DNA from: Nepenthes gracilis
Taxonomy: Eukaryota; Streptophyta; Magnoliopsida; Caryophyllales; Nepenthaceae
Assembly: GCA_033239525.1 (NCBI GenBank)
Contig: BSYO01000003.1
Location: 22,151,716-22,215,715, forward strand
Reading direction: 5' to 3'
DNA: 64,000 nt
The translations under genes were made by a program, and so were the position numbers. The notes under the pieces were generated by a model. The model saw only the letters and a list, made by a program, of their open reading frames with translations. It was not told the DNA's origin and searched no databases. The stretch's first letter is position 1. The number at the start of each line of letters is the position of its first letter. Below are positions 43,896 to 57,510 of the stretch, in pieces.

Positions 43896-45454
43896 TTAGG
43901 AAGCTTGTTGGCCTCGCCTTCCGTGGTTGCAGGGTGGTACTGACTGTTTAAGGTGCCTGCGGTGGATCAGGTCCTCTATCTCTAGCTGTAGGGGTCGACA
44001 GTTTTCCGTGAAATATCTGAGGCAGCGGTGGTACTGACAGTACTTTGTCTGGTCACTGCCACTCGGGCCCTTCGGCGACTTCAGCCATTTGAAGAACTTT
44101 TCATTCTGGATCTGCATCATGATGTTCACGCAGGTATCGTTCAGGGGAGTCAAGGACGTTGGTCCGTGATCCTTCCTTGATCCCAGCAGAGGGCGTGGTT
44201 GCTTGCGGCACTCTGGGAAGCGGCTACCATCCCCGTTCCTCTTCTTTCCGACGATAGGCCTTGGAACTTTGGGGGGCGGTCCACATGATCGGGGCACTTT
44301 GCCTCGTTTGCCTCCTCCACTGAGATGTAGGCTTGGACAATGGCTTCGGCTTCCCAGAAGAATTGGGGGCGTTGGTGCCACAGGTGCTTGAAAAAGTCTC
44401 CTGCTGCCAACGTAGCGAAGAAGGCATTGAGTTTCAGCTCGTCAGAGAGCTAGGGGATCCGGTGCGCCTCGGTGATAAAGCGGTTAAAGAATCGCTTCAA
44501 ACTTTCGTCCGACCTCTGATTGAGGCAGACCATGTGCCATAGCTGTTTCTCTTCCCTCTGGCTGGAGGCAAACTGACTCAAGAAGCAGTCCACTATTTCG
44601 TCGAAGAAGCGGATGGAATTTGGTGAGAGACTATGGAACCAAAGCAATGCGTCCCTCGTGAGGGTGATGGGGAAACACTGGCACATCATGGCCTCACTCG
44701 CCCCCTGAAAGGGACAGTGGGTATGGAAGCCGTTAAGATGATCCATCGGGTCCTTACTCCCGTCATACCCTTCTAGCACGGGCACCTTGAACTTGCGAGG
44801 GAGTGGTTGAGTTTGCCGATCCATGGCGAAGGGTGACCTTCATAAGTTGGCGAAGGATCGTGCGGGTCTCTCATTGTGCAGGAGATCCTACAGTACCTTG
44901 ACCTTCTCCTCCATCGGTGGGTCGGACGCTCCTCTCTGCGCGTTGATGATGTCGCGAAGCTCCGTGTGGCCCTGTTGGCTTGGCTGGACTTGTCGGCTGT
45001 GGCGGCTTCCCGCGCTGGGCGGCCTCTCACTGTCGGAGTCTACAGCGGTCAACCTCCCTTGATCGCGGGAGTTACGAGGGTTATGCCGCTCAAGGCACTC
45101 CCCCTGATCATCTCGGTTGGGATGGCTTTCAGCCACATATCGAACCCTGCTGCCAGAGGCCGCCTGGGACTCGCCGTTGTCACGCTGACCTAATCTTCTC
45201 CCGAGGGCTGTCGTGCGATGCCTTCCTCACCTGGAAGAGGACGCCTAGGATACTGGAGGGACAACTCCCATCCACGAGCTACCCGTCCGGTTGCAGAGAG
45301 CTCGGATCACCAACTTCATATTGCCTATGTCCGCGGCTAAGCGGTGGACGTCAGGCTTTGGACGGATGTCCGTGTGGCTGCCCACTGAGGGGTCTTCACT
45401 GTGGGCAACAGCATCTATTGCTAAGGCACTGGCTTGTGTCCCAGTGCTCACCAT
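43896..45454 (-). pseudogene. gag of Tat element 2
   Basis: Begins MVSTGTQASALAIDAVAHSE at 45454, keeping the ATG lost in element 1. The core (44824-44450) has MDRQTQPLPRKFKVPVLEGY, FPITLTRDALLWFHSLSP and CFLSQFASSQREEKQLWHM. The nucleocapsid region (44381-43896) has KYCQYHRCLRYFTENC, where the usual Gly-His of the knuckle has become Arg-Tyr. Several frameshifts. Confidence 0.8.
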
Positions 45455-45505
45455 TTTGTCATGTAAGCAGAGGGTGAGAAGGAGACGCTAGGCTTCTTGT
45501 CTCGT

Positions 45506-45523
45506 TCCCACAGACGGTGCCAA
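45506..45523 (-). promoter_or_regulatory. Primer binding site of Tat element 2
   Basis: Minus reads TTGGCACCGTCTGTGGGA next to the 5' LTR, differing from element 1 by GCGCC to GCACC, a C-to-T change on the plus strand (or G-to-A on minus). Confidence 0.75.
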
Positions 45524-46406
45524 TGTTACGTCTTGGATCCTCAGTTGTTGCACGTATTAGGGAGTCTTCGGATTCCTCATCATCCAGAGGTGGTCGCGAA
45601 AGGGTCCGGTCTCCGTCTCTGTTAACTTAGGACCTATATAACACAATCAACGAACAAGAGGTCAGAGGTCCAGCAAGATTTCTCCCACCGAGAACACTCC
45701 GACGCTCAAGTCAGTAATTTTTCGCAATAAACGGAACAGGACTCACGCTTAGAAGTGCACAAAAATATACTGTAAATGCGTGGATAGTGCGTGAATGCTT
45801 GCATGGGAGAGTAATGAGCGGGTAATTGGAGGCCTGGCTCCCTGTAGGCACCGCGACTGATGGCTAACTTTTATCGCCTAAGAAGGTTGAGAAGTTTGGA
45901 TCTGGAAGATGGCTGTGGAGCCTAAGGTTAGTGACATTGAGTCAATTATCCAGGATCCGATCTCCCTGTCAGTAGAAGAAGAAGGATTTTATAGGTCCCC
46001 TGGTGAGGGGCTTTGGGCACGAGAATCCCTATTGCAAGGGTTCGTTGGCTGCTGATTGCTGTCAGCGGTTGCGGACGCATCGATTGTCGTTTAGCGGTGG
46101 CAGGTAGACCGTCGGGCACTACCAGCCACGCTTGGTCTACCCCTCGAGTTAGGATTGACTGGGCGACCATGGCCAGCCGCCTAAGCCGCAGCTGGCAGCG
46201 CTGACTGTTTCCTCATTGGCTCGCTTCTCCTGCGCTTCAGCCGTTCCCTAGCAGCAGTATTAATGAGTTGCATATGACACCCATTGGCTGTTGAACGTGA
46301 GCCGCCACGTAGGCTACTCTGGAGCATTGCGCCTCAATTGCGCCTCAGGCAGTTGCTTCGTGGGCTGGGTTTCGAATCTCTTTGGGCCTTTGTTTCAGAC
46401 CCAACA
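45524..46406 (-). repeat. 5' LTR of Tat element 2
   Basis: Starts TGTTACGTCTTGG and ends ACCCAACA. Partner of 35432-36313. TATAAAA on minus at 45987-45993 is the likely TATA box. Confidence 0.92.
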
Positions 46407-46411
46407 AATCC
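46407..46411. repeat. Target-site duplication AATCC (right) of Tat element 2
   Basis: Identical to 35427-35431. Confidence 0.9.
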
Positions 46412-47079
46412 CATTTTTAGTAAATAAAAATTAATGCAAGTGCATCAAAATTTTTTTTCAAAAATCTCTGTACTTTTTTGTTCAAATATTCATACATATG
46501 ATATTTGCATGCTTTTTGTGTATATCTTATATGTTTGTTAGTTTTGTTCCCTATTCATAAGATTTTTAAAGGCTTATGCTATAAACTTGTACAGCTCATT
46601 AAATTCCTGAAATCATTGTACATAGATTCTTGCATTTTTTTTACTTATAAGTAATTTATTGAAAACTCTACTTTATTTTTTATAAAGCTGATTTGTTTTT
46701 CTATATTTGAGAATAAATTTATGTATTTTATTTTGGTATAAAGTTTTTAATTTTAATGAAATAAAAATTATTGTAAATAATTAACAGAATATATTTGAAT
46801 ATGTCAAAATATATTATTTATAAATTAAATGTCAAATCTAATATCCATAGATCAAAATAGTAGCGTTCACTCCCGACTCTAGGAAATAATATGTAATCCG
46901 CTTATTTACCGATTATAAATTGTGGAATATAGCGTTTGGTTATATTGAGAGAATCACATCCCCAACCTTAATATTCAACCCTCATTTATAAGTTTATTAT
47001 TGATCCTTAGTTCTTATATTCAATTCATGATGATTGTTCTCTGAATATTCAATCACCCACCCATGTTATCGTTTGCTAG

Positions 47080-47531
47080 TCTTTCTGATTAGTAGGCTTG
47101 GATTTCACTTACAAAGATTTTGGGCGCTTAAGAGCTGTTCCAACGATATTGTATTTTTAGGATATTATAGGTATATTTTAACTACTTAAATTAGTAGTTG
47201 ACGTTTCGCATTTGGAATATTGTATTTAGATGATAGCCTAATTGCTATAATTTAGTTATAATATTGGATATATTATTAGTTGCTCTTATTTTATATTTGA
47301 GATACTTTTTCTTATTTATGGTCTCAATCGATTAGGATATGAGTTATTGCAACCACTTTTAGATTAGTCTTAAGATCCTATACTTTGATAATTATTAATT
47401 ATTGGGCTATTTTTATTTCAGGATGGTGTCCTAACATTTGGATTGAGTTTAAATTTATGATTAAACTTTTAATTATTAGTTTGTATTAGAGCCTAATTAT
47501 GATATTTTTATTTTAGGAATAGGACCATAAC

Positions 47532-47532
<1 letters not shown>
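47080..47532 (+). repeat. Degenerate LTR-like repeat, copy 2
   Basis: Diverged copy of 2030-2461 in the same orientation, ending CATAACA immediately before an A-rich and then (GA)n run. The sequence from 46412 to here is AT-rich with no recognisable gene. Confidence 0.4.

Positions 47533-47539
<7 letters not shown>

Positions 47540-47562
<23 letters not shown>
47540..47562. repeat. (GA)n microsatellite
   Basis: About eleven GA dinucleotides directly downstream of the LTR-like repeat end and an A8 run. Confidence 0.95.
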
Positions 47563-47570
<8 letters not shown>

Positions 47571-48619
47571 AATAAGAAAAAGATTTGCTCATCCGTTTGC
47601 GATCTGAATCATATTTCATTCTATACTGACCTTGAGTATATTATTCATATTACTGTGAGAAACATTTTATCGATCATTTTTTTTCTCGCTTGACCTGATA
47701 TTCTCTATTACTTGGGCTAATCAATGTAATATTGTGTATCATTGTGTGTGTTTGAGGCTTTTTGTGGTTAGACTTATTGCATAGTTAATATTTTCGGACT
47801 TATAATTTTGTGATTTTTTTTATCATTCTTAAATGGTTTTCTATATAAAATATTGTTATTCATTATTTATAATTATTATTTGATATTGCGTATTATAGTA
47901 TTATCTCATCACTGATTCAAACAAAAAGATTCAAAAATAGATTTTAGCTATTAGCTCTATGAGTAAAACTTCATCGTCCGAAACTTAACAATAACCTCAT
48001 ACCAAATTGAACGACCAAGGTGGTATTCATTTGCCTAAGGAAAAAGGTATATGAATCTTGAGAATGCATGTAACCCAAATATGAACATGATGAGTATCTT
48101 TAGCTTTTTATGGCTTTTTCATGGAGTATATTTACAATGTTAAGATAAAGAACCATATGACACCCAAATCAAATAAATTATATCTATTGATGAAGATCCT
48201 CCTTCCTATGTCTATCACTTAGTACGAAAATTCCCCCTGTAGATCCTTCTGAGTAGTCGACATTGTTTTTCCTCGTCAAACACCAAAGTAGATCCTTCTG
48301 AGTATCTTCTGATGTTGAGTCATTGAAACTGTATGCCTCATCAAAGTCGACTCTTTTCGTTTTAATATCAATTAATTATGTTCTTTGAAGAAAACAAGTG
48401 TTTTTGTTTAGACTTTGTATTTATAATTGTACTTTCACAAGTGTAACCATTGCAGCTAGGGATTAACGTGTCTATTCTGTTAGTATTAGAGAAACCATTT
48501 GGGGCTAAAATAAAAGAGGTCTTATTGGGTCATATATGTAAATAAATTACAATCTACTGGAAAAAATTATATTGATCGAACGAAATCTCAAAAAAAAATT
48601 TGTGATCAATTGAAAATAA
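47563..48619. other. AT-rich DNA, probably the 3' flank or LTR of the interrupted copia element
   Basis: No coding region. GTAGATCCTTCTGAGTA occurs twice (48239 and 48298, 59 bp apart). Its position, downstream of the copia C-terminus, would suit a 3' LTR, but I could not match it to a 5' partner. Confidence 0.3.
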
Positions 48620-48698
48620 ATTACAATCTACGTAACATAAACTTCTCAAAAGTGCTTTGAAAGCAACTCTTACTATAAGCTTAGCAAGGGTTAACAAT
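48620..48698 (-). pseudogene. C-terminal end of the copia polyprotein, cut off by the chromovirus
   Basis: The minus frame contains FQSTFEKFMLRRL followed by TAA, corresponding to the last residues of copia RNase H (family ending of the type HVxSLGLRR). The preceding part of the same domain lies at 57511 onwards, on the other side of the 48699-57505 insertion. Confidence 0.65.
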
Positions 48699-51007
48699 TG
48701 TCACGAATTTGACCCAAATAAATTAATTTAAATAATTAGTTATAATTTTTAAAATTTAAAATCTCAAATAAATTTAATAAAAAATTCTGAATTCTAAAAA
48801 TTTAGGTATGACAAATCAAATATAAAGAATTCAATAAATCAAAACCCACACAAGATTTCATTAGACAATCGTTCGTATAATATAAATATGACATATTCTA
48901 CAATCATCGTAATTGGGATGTCAATTAAACAATAATCATAATCAATACATATCATAATATTCAAACTACTCCTAAAATATAACCATGGGCCAACGGAAGT
49001 AAAACTCACCAAATCAAGTAAATAGCCAACAAAGCACGTCCTTACTCCAACAATGTATCTGAACCTTCTATTCTGAATAGACAAAATATAAAATGTCAGT
49101 ATAAAATCCAACAAGTATAATATACGAGCAAACGGGTCCAATAATTCTGATGAATGGTCAATGAACAAATACCGAAATCAAAAAATAAATATAAATCCAA
49201 ATCGCAGATATAAAAATTAATTCATTAAATTTAAAATAAAATCCAATAGAAATTCAAGATAAAAAATTTAATGGTAACCACAGGCTCAAATCAAATATTC
49301 AAATTCAAAATAAATATCCAATTAAAAAATAGTCCAAATCGAAACGTGCAAAAATATATATATATATAAATAGAAATCATTTGGATCGATTCCAATAAGA
49401 AGATGTCAAATCCAAGTCCAAGTATAAATCTAAGACCCGATTAGCTCGTAATTTGGATAGAATTCAATTGTCGAATGATACAATAGCATGTGTAGAAATC
49501 AAAATAGTATCATAACAGATAGTTCGAATATCCGAATCAAAATATATAGTTCAAATTATTTGTATGAGACATACTAAGACCCATCAGCAGGCAAAATTAG
49601 TTAATCTCAAATCAAAATCCAAAGTCCAACACAAATTTATACAGAAATACAAATTATATACCAAATTTGAGTTCCGATTATTTAAAAACTAATTTGAAAA
49701 AATGTTACATATACTCCCAATAATGATAGGCCATATTGAATATAAATTAGGCTAGCATGTTTAGCCACCTATGTATTCTGTCTCCCATAAGTAAGGCTGC
49801 TCACTAAATTTTACCACTTGCGACATTAGGTTCAATCTTAAAGTTTGTTAAATATATTATGACGTCTGGATATATTATAAGGTCTAATCAAATTATCAAA
49901 ATAGAAAGGGTCACTACTCCAAACTTTTCCTGCCTGCAAATCAATTTTCAAATAATAAATATATTCCCATTGGGAACTGATCAGAATATCCAATACTCAA
50001 ATCTAAATGTAGTGACCAAAACTTCGCACATGCATGTAAAAATGCATGGCCTATGCAAGTTTCATATACATTTTCTTATACACATACTGATATAAATATA
50101 TATAATATCTGAAAATTTTTTTTTTTTTTTGAAAAATTAGAAACTCCTCAAATATTAACAAAAATAGAGCAAACACCTCAATTGATTAATAAAAAAAGTC
50201 ATGCGTGTACAAGAAAATAAATTGGTTAATTAAAAGTGCACCCACAAGCTTAAAACCTCTAAATCAGAATAAAAAAAATATCAGATGCGAAATCAAACAA
50301 AAGATAGTGCTAAAAATGCTTATCTTGACATTATGCTCCGCAGATCTGAAGAAACGATATTCGAGGTACCCAAATTGGGTTTTTTTTTGTCTCCAGCTGA
50401 CGTGAAGCCCGCGCCATTGCCACTCTCTTTCCTACGCGAGCCCTTCTTGCCACTGCCTCTGCCACATCGAACGGCTGCCATCTTGGCCTCCTCCGGCCAT
50501 CATCGGCCTTCCTAGCATCACTTCCTCGCTGTGCCATCGCTGACATGGAGTCCTCCCATGGCCACCACCTCTGATGCCTCCCATGGTTGCTATCAACCTT
50601 CATGGTGCTTGGTCTCCTCCTGCTGACGGTGTCCCTACAACTCCCTTCTCCTCCCTTCTTTCTCTCCACGCGACGTGTGACCCACGCGTGAAACCCTCCC
50701 TTCTCCTTTCTCTCTCCTCTCCTCCATCTCTTCCCTTTCCTTCTTCCTTCTGCTTCCCCCAATTCCCCTTTTTTTATATTGTTATTATTATTATTATCAT
50801 TATTATATATTTTATATTTTCCTTTTTCTTTCATTTCATAATCCAAGTTGTTACATGGGTAACAGTACAAGCACATCTCAAACGCTAACTTAATTGATTT
50901 AAATATCCTTCAAAATTTTATAATATTTAATTATTTTTTATCATGGCTAAATTATCTAAAATCATAATTAATATTAAAATAATCTAAATGGGATCCGAGA
51001 TATTACA
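48699..51007 (-). repeat. 3' LTR (copy A) of the long-LTR chromovirus
   Basis: Plus strand starts TGTCACGAATTTGACC and ends GAGATATTACA. Its GC-rich core (50350-50760) contains T/C-rich and 'ctcccatggcc' blocks shared with copy B. The inner boundary is followed by a purine-rich tract when read on minus. Confidence 0.85.
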
Positions 51008-52100
51008 TTCTCTCATCCTCACAAAAACTTTGTCCTCGAAATTTACGCACATAATTCTTTACCGCAATTATCAAACAACGAGGATATTCTCCTGAATTTC
51101 ATCTTCGCTCTTTCGAAATCCCTTTCCCAATTTACTGACTCATCCAAAATTGAATCTTCAACACCTGATCCTTTCTATCCTAAAATTTGGAACCATAACC
51201 TAAACCTAAAACATTTCTCATCAATCAAAAGTGACTCTAACGCAACCATATGCGAAGGATCATTAACATAAAAATATTAGATCCATCCATCAAATTCATA
51301 AATAAAGCCAATCTGTAAGCCGCCTTGTCGATCCACAAAAAAATTTCGAGTGACCCAATGAACTTCCATTTCAATTTATCCTTTGACTCAAAAACTCAAA
51401 ATTCTTCTCTTCAAGGTACTTCCAAAAACATCTGACCACTCTTCTCGAACCTCCAATCGGGTTGCCAATCTGACATCCTACTTCAAATCTCAAATCAAAT
51501 CTTGTGACCGATAGCTGTGTGCCCACACGCTTCTGTTGCACCACTCTAGTCAACCATCTACTTCAGATCAAAATTAAAAGCCTCGAAGTAGGAATACCTT
51601 ACGATCTCTTCATCTCAATCATATACTAACAGTCAATCCCGTGAATGATATCCTGATCGATAAGTAATGAGCAAACTTTATCAGCTTATATATCATCATC
51701 CAAATTGCTACCAATTTTCCCGTCGTCTGATGCAGACTAGAAATAAAATCTTGATAGTTTCTTCAGTTGGATTTCCTCCTTCAAGCATGGATACACCTTT
51801 CCAGATAAACCACAATCTCACGCTTCATATTTTGCCTGCCAACCTTGACTCATAATCAACTCGACATCAAACTCTCTCCACTCCGCTAGGTGGAGAGTCT
51901 TCAACATTTCCTTCAAATTTTGACCATTCCAACACAATTATAACTGCTAATTACCTCAATTGCTCTCAAGCTTTTAACCAATGAATCGATGCTCTAATGA
52001 GAGAATTCTTAAAACTACACCTCCACTCGAACGTACAATGGGAAAATGCTTTATACAGTAGGCTCAAGGTCACTAGCTCAATCTCGTCTAACTTCATGAT
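51008..52100 (-). pseudogene. Integrase and chromodomain remnants of the long-LTR chromovirus
   Basis: Near 51190 the minus strand has DRKDQVLKIQ, and near 51080 a GEYPR-like end followed by VRKFRGQSFCEDERM running to the LTR. These match the chromodomain approach and the polyprotein tail of chromoviruses. The integrase core further right is too decayed to place residues. Confidence 0.5.
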
Positions 52101-53350
52101 GGCTCGTCCAAAATGCATTTATCTCTGATCTTCATAAAATCTTCTCCTGCAGATAGGAATTTCGTTCGGAATCCAATCCTGATTGTAAAGAGGGGAAATC
52201 CATCTAGCCCAGTCTTCCCACTATCATTCTCACCATAACACATCCACAAAAAATCCTCCAAATTACGCTGCATCGCAAACTCTTCGTTGTATAATGCGCT
52301 CGACCATGCTGAATCTATATATACCTAAACCTTTCTTAGGAGCATCACTGAATGATGCTAATCTTTCTGAACCATCAAGTATCAATAAAATCGACGCCAA
52401 TGACAATCTATTCTTCAATTTCTGAAAACTTTTCTCACAAGTATCACTTCAATTAAATACTAATTGTTTCTATTCCAAGGGCACCAACAACACTACAATC
52501 CTTGAGAAACTTTCAACAAATCTCCCATCATAACCAATTAGAACCAAGAAACTCCACACTCCCGCGACCTTAGTCGATCTTTTTCAATTTGCCATTACTT
52601 TCATCTTCTTCGAATTCTCAAATATCACCTTAAGAACTATATAACCCAAATTGACACCTTTTCCAACCATAAATTCACACCCCATTCAATTTTGACAAAT
52701 GACTACCCTTTCCTCAAAATATGTAGTAAGCTTCCCAATCGAACTTCACACTCCTCAAAATTATTCAAATAAATTAGAAAATCATTAACAAAATCAGTAC
52801 AATTGACCTAAACACGGTAAAAAATCCAATTGATAATATTCGTAAAAGATCTTAAAATATTCGATAACCTAAAAGCACCACCAAGATTTTGCAGTAGCCA
52901 CACCATGACTTGAGAGCTATCCTATACACATCCTTCCACTTAACCCTCAACTAATGATATCCCAAACACAACTCAATTTTAGAGAAAATCCAAATTTCTT
53001 GAAATGGATCAAACAAATCATCAATCCTTGGAAAATAACACATATTTGATTTCCAAATAATCCACGCGTAAACTCATTGATCCATTCTTTTTCACTCAAG
53101 AGCATTGAAGCACCTCACGCCAAGACACTTGGCCAAACAAAACCTTTCTCAACAGATTCTACAATTACTATTTTAAATTTTTCAGCTCAGATAGAACCAC
53201 CCTATACAGAGCCTTCGAAGTAGGCGCAGATTAAAGTACAGTATCGATAGCAAATTCAATATCCCGATTCGTAGATAGTCCATACCAATCCTTTGAAAAA
53301 AATCTTCAACATCGTAAATGATCGAACTGTCTTCGATGGTCACAGAATGA
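52101..53350 (-). pseudogene. RT and RNase H remnants of the long-LTR chromovirus
   Basis: The minus strand shows YFPRIDDLFDPFQEIWIFSK then IELCLGYH (53050-52930), the RT fingers/palm. Further on comes GYDGRFVESFSRIVVLLVPL then CEKSFQ (52560-52420), the RT thumb region. Order and spacing are normal for gypsy elements; stops and frameshifts throughout. Confidence 0.78.
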
Positions 53351-53639
53351 CTTTTAGATGTGACCATATATGCCTAATAAGTTTGGCAGTCATCTCTCAG
53401 CAAATGACTAACGTGTAATGCCGAAGTCAACCCTTAAACATTCTTACTAATTCTTTTTTGGAACAAAGAGGACTCGTACCCTAGAATACCGAATAGAACG
53501 GTCTTACTGAAACAGTCTTCCACGACTGAGGAATAGATTCTAGCATCACTGGCTATATCTGCAAATGCTCTATTGGAACCGTTCGTCTTCTATTTAGACT
53601 TTTGGAATCTAGACGTTTGGGATTCGAATAATCATTTGA

Positions 53640-54110
53640 CAAATAACCTATTTGGTCGCAATTGACGTAGACTCCATTCTGACGAAAACAAACTTGTCCT
53701 ACATACTTCTTCCCACAAGATTTGCAGGTGGACTTCGCAACTTGAAACTTTGAGGAAGAAAATTTTGCTTCATATAACTTTTCTTTCAGCTTGTCCTCTA
53801 AAGAATAAACGAATCCATCCTTTGAGTTTTGGCCTTGATGCTCTATTTCTTTTGGAAAGAATTCTCCCGGAGCTATTCTTACTCGATCAATAATGCCTTG
53901 TCCAACTCCTCGCCATTAGTCCAAAGTCAAAATGGCACCGACTGCTTCCGAATTAAATTTTGAAATCCTCAACTACCATCCTGTTTTAATAAATCTTTTT
54001 GATTCTTTAATCTCTTCTTAAATGTCGCCTTAGGAGGCCAAACCTTGTGCTCTCCGTCCAAGGATTCTTCAGTGATGAAGGGTTTGTTGGAACAATCATC
54101 CATCTAATCA
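53640..54110 (-). pseudogene. gag C-terminus with zinc knuckle, long-LTR chromovirus
   Basis: The minus strand has TCKSCGKKYVGQVCFRQNG followed by YVNCDQIG. This is the double-knuckle pattern of plant chromovirus gag (CxxCGKxHxGxC, then CYxCGxxGH), with the key His and second-knuckle residues altered. 54110-55132 to its right should be the gag N-terminus and leader but is not recognisable. Confidence 0.65.
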
Positions 54111-55132
54111 CAACGATGAGTGGAAATGAATAATCTTTGAATCTTCCTCTCGTTCCAACCGTAACTTAAAACCTCTACACGATTAAAATTGCCATTACCA
54201 ACAAAACCAAACTAGCACTCCATTGTCTTTATTCTGGTAGAGGTTGTTCACTGTTGACTCCATAGCTTTTTGCTCAAAAGAAGGTAGAAGAAATCATAGC
54301 ACCTATGGTCCAAGCCACGACCTCCTTCCATCCTTGTTCCCTTGTGAAGAAAAATAAGTTGACTTCTTTCTATCCGCAGTATTGAATCTTGAAAAGTCTT
54401 CTTTCTTTCACGTAGACACAATGATCACTTCTCATTTTGTGAGTGTCATCCTTACGCATGGGTCATGCTAATCTTCTTTATATCGTTCTAATTTTATCGG
54501 ATGTCTCTGAAGAGACATTGCAAGTGATCTTCTTATTTTCTAGGTCCAAGATAATGTGCTGAAAATCCTATCATCGGCTTGCTTGCAACAGCCATCATTA
54601 TTCATATCGACCCATCGGAGTCTCGAACCACCATGGTCCCACACAATATTCTTATTCTCACATTCATTACCTCTACTCCATTGCTGACCACACCACCAGC
54701 CAAAATCTGTTTCTACCTCGTGAGATTTCAGACCGACCAGCTCTGTCACCTATTTTTCTGCCAACTACAACCTCTTTTTACCCCATGAGATTTTAGCTGA
54801 CACCACCCGAGGCTGCCACTTTTTCTCCAAAATCATAAAACCCAACAAAACCTCCTCATATCTATAGAAACCAAACAAAAATCCTCTTTCTGTTGCTACA
54901 TCAATCCACCCATTATATCAGTCGCACAACTCATCATAATCAAATGATGGTCCTTCCAATTTAAACCCACCCAAGCCTCCACAACTCGACCTTTTGATTT
55001 AAACCCAAACTTTATAGCTCAATTTTTGACTATCTACCAGACATAATACTTATCATGCCAAAATATTTAATTAATTATTTATCCAAAATTACGCAAAGTA
55101 TCACTCCTTATGACTTTTTTTTTACACTATTC

Positions 55133-57505
55133 TATCATGAAGTCGACCCAAACATGTAAATTTAAATAAGTAATTATAAATTTTAAAATTTTAAATTTTA
55201 AATAAATTTAATAAATAACTCTAAGTTCTAAAAATTTAGGTATGACAGACCAAATATAGAGGACCCAATAAAGCAAAACCTATGCAAGATTTCATCGAAT
55301 AATTATTCGGATAATATGAATACAACCTGCTCTACAATCATGGTAAGGAATGTGACAATTCAACAATAATCATAATCAATACATAACATAAAATCCTAAC
55401 TACTTCTAAAATATAACCATGGACCTATACTTGGTCGAACTCAAAATCCAATCATAAATCAAATCTCAATTTAAACAATAGCGAAACTAAAACTCACCAA
55501 ATGAAGTGAATAGTTGACAGATTACGCCCTTACTCCTATAATGTATCCGAACCTTTTATTCTGAAAGGATAAAATATAAAATATGAGTCTAAAATTTAAC
55601 AAGTATTATATACAAACAAATAGGTCCAATAAATCAGAGAAAGAGTCAGTGAATAAATACTAAAATCTAAAACTAAATATAAATCCAAGTTATCGATACA
55701 GAAATCAATTCATTAAATCCAAAACAAAATCCAATAGAAATTCAATATCCAAAATTTCATGATAATGTCGTACTTAAATCAAATACCAAAATCTAAAAGA
55801 AATATCCAATTATAAAACAATCATCATTGGGACATGTATATATAGAGAGAGAGAGAGAAATAATTAGGACTGATTTTAATAAGCAGATGTCTAATCCAAG
55901 TCCAAGTTTAAATCTAAGTATAAATCCAAGTCCAAATATAAGACCCGATCAACTCGTGATTTTGGTAGAATTCGATAGTTAAATGATCCAATAACGTGTA
56001 TAAAAATCGAAGCAGCATTGCAACATGTAGTCCAAAGGTTTGAATCAAATCATATAGTTAAAATTATTTATACGAAATATAGCAATACCTATTGATGGGC
56101 AAAATCAGCGAATCTCAAATTCAAGTCTAAAGTCCAAGTGCAAATTAAAGTCTAACACAAATCTATGTAGAAATAAACTCTAAATTTGAGATTTGATTAC
56201 TTAAAAACTAGTTTGATGGAGAGTTATACATATTCTTGATAATTATAGGCCATATCAATTACAAATTAGGCCAGCATGCTTAACCGCCTATGTATTCTAT
56301 CTCTCATATATAATGTTGCTTATTATGTTTTGACACCCTTGACTTTGGATGTAATTCTAAAATTTATCAGCTATATTAGAACATCCGAATATATTATAAG
56401 ATCTAATCAAATCATTCAAATGGAATGAATTACTACTCTAAACCTTTCCTGCTTAGAAAAAAGATTTTCAAATAATAAATGTAGCTAGAATATCCAATAT
56501 GCAAATCAAACTGTAGTGACCACAACCCGACATATGTATATAAAAATACATAGCCTATGCAAATTTTATGCACATCTTTTATACACATACTGATATAAAT
56601 ATATAAAATATCCAAAAATTATCCATTTTTTCAGAAAATAGAAAGTTCTCAAATATTAACAGAAACATAACAAACACCTCAATCGACTGGTAAAATGTCA
56701 TGTGTGTACAAGAAAATAAACGAACTAATTTAAAACGCATCCACAAGTTTAAAACCTCCAAATCGAAATAAAAATATATCATGTGTGAAATCAAATAAAA
56801 GATAAGGTTAGATGGTACTTGTCACAACCTTATACTCCGCAAATCTGAAGAAAAGATACTCGAGATACTCGAATCGGGCCTTTTCTCTCTCTTGCTAGTG
56901 TGAAGCCCATACCACTGCACCCCCTCTCTCCTGCCCGAGCCCTTCTCGCTGTCGCCTCATACAGTCGCTGTCTTTGCCTCCTATGGCCGTCGCCAGCCTT
57001 CCCGGTGTCACCTCCTCACAATGTCATCGCTGATACTGAGACCTCCCATGGCCACTGCCTCTGATTCCTCCCACGGTCACCATCTTGGATGCCTCCCATA
57101 GTCGCCGTCAATCCTCCTAGTGCTCAGTCTCCTCCTGTCAGTGCCGCCGCTGAAACTCCCTTCTCCTCCCTTCTTTCTCTCCATGCGCCACCTCACTTGC
57201 AAGCGAAATCCTCCCCTCTCCTTTCTCTGTCCTCTCCTCCCTCTCTTTTCTTTCCTTCTTCCCTCTGCTTCCCCCAATTCCCCTTTTATTATTATTATTA
57301 TTATATTTTTATTTTTATTTTTATTTTTTTTATTTTATAATCTAAATTATTACTTGGCCGACAATATGGGTGCACCTCAAACGACAGTTAATTGATCTAA
57401 ATATTCTTCAAAATTTTATAATATTTAATTAATTTTTATTATGTTTAAATTATCCAAAATCATAATTAATATTAAAATATCTAAATGGGGATTCAAGATA
57501 TTACA
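55133..57505 (-). repeat. 5' LTR (copy B) of the long-LTR chromovirus
   Basis: Plus strand starts TATCATGAAGTCGACCC (copy A TGTCACGAATTTGACC) and ends AAGATATTACA. The GC-rich core at 56870-57280 is homologous to copy A but contains a local duplication of a 'gatgcctcccat'-type block. Confidence 0.85.
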
Positions 57506-57510
57506 ACAAC

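Larger units (their letters stand above)
35432..46406 (-). mobile_element. Tat-lineage Ty3/gypsy element 2, internally deleted, with tandem antisense units
   Basis: An 11.0-kb element with 882/883-bp LTRs (TGTT...AACA) and a perfect AATCC duplication. On minus it has primer site, gag, protease and integrase, but RT, both RNase H domains and the integrase N-terminus are absent between about 43300 and 43230. The region between integrase and the 3' LTR is expanded to 6 kb. It holds two tandem plus-strand antisense gene units and a nested TRIM. The LTR sequences are unlike those of element 1, so this is a separate family. LTR divergence is visibly higher than in element 1. Confidence 0.93.
48699..57505 (-). 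mobile_element. Long-LTR chromovirus inserted into a copia element
   Basis: An 8.8-kb element with LTRs of 2309 bp (48699-51007) and 2373 bp (55133-57505) in the same orientation. Flanks are ACAAT and ACAAC (four of five match). The internal 4.1 kb is read on minus: gag with zinc knuckle, RT, RNase H, integrase and chromodomain remnants, all with many stops. No clear primer site is visible next to 55133. The polyprotein end runs up to the 3' LTR, as in other chromoviruses. A solo LTR of the family lies at 32709-35213. Confidence 0.85.

Noticed and set aside
50331..50876. 181-codon minus frame (Arg/Lys/Glu-rich) as a gene
   Set aside because: Same LTR core in copy A. The Asn run comes from an ATT/AAT repeat, and there is no recognisable fold.
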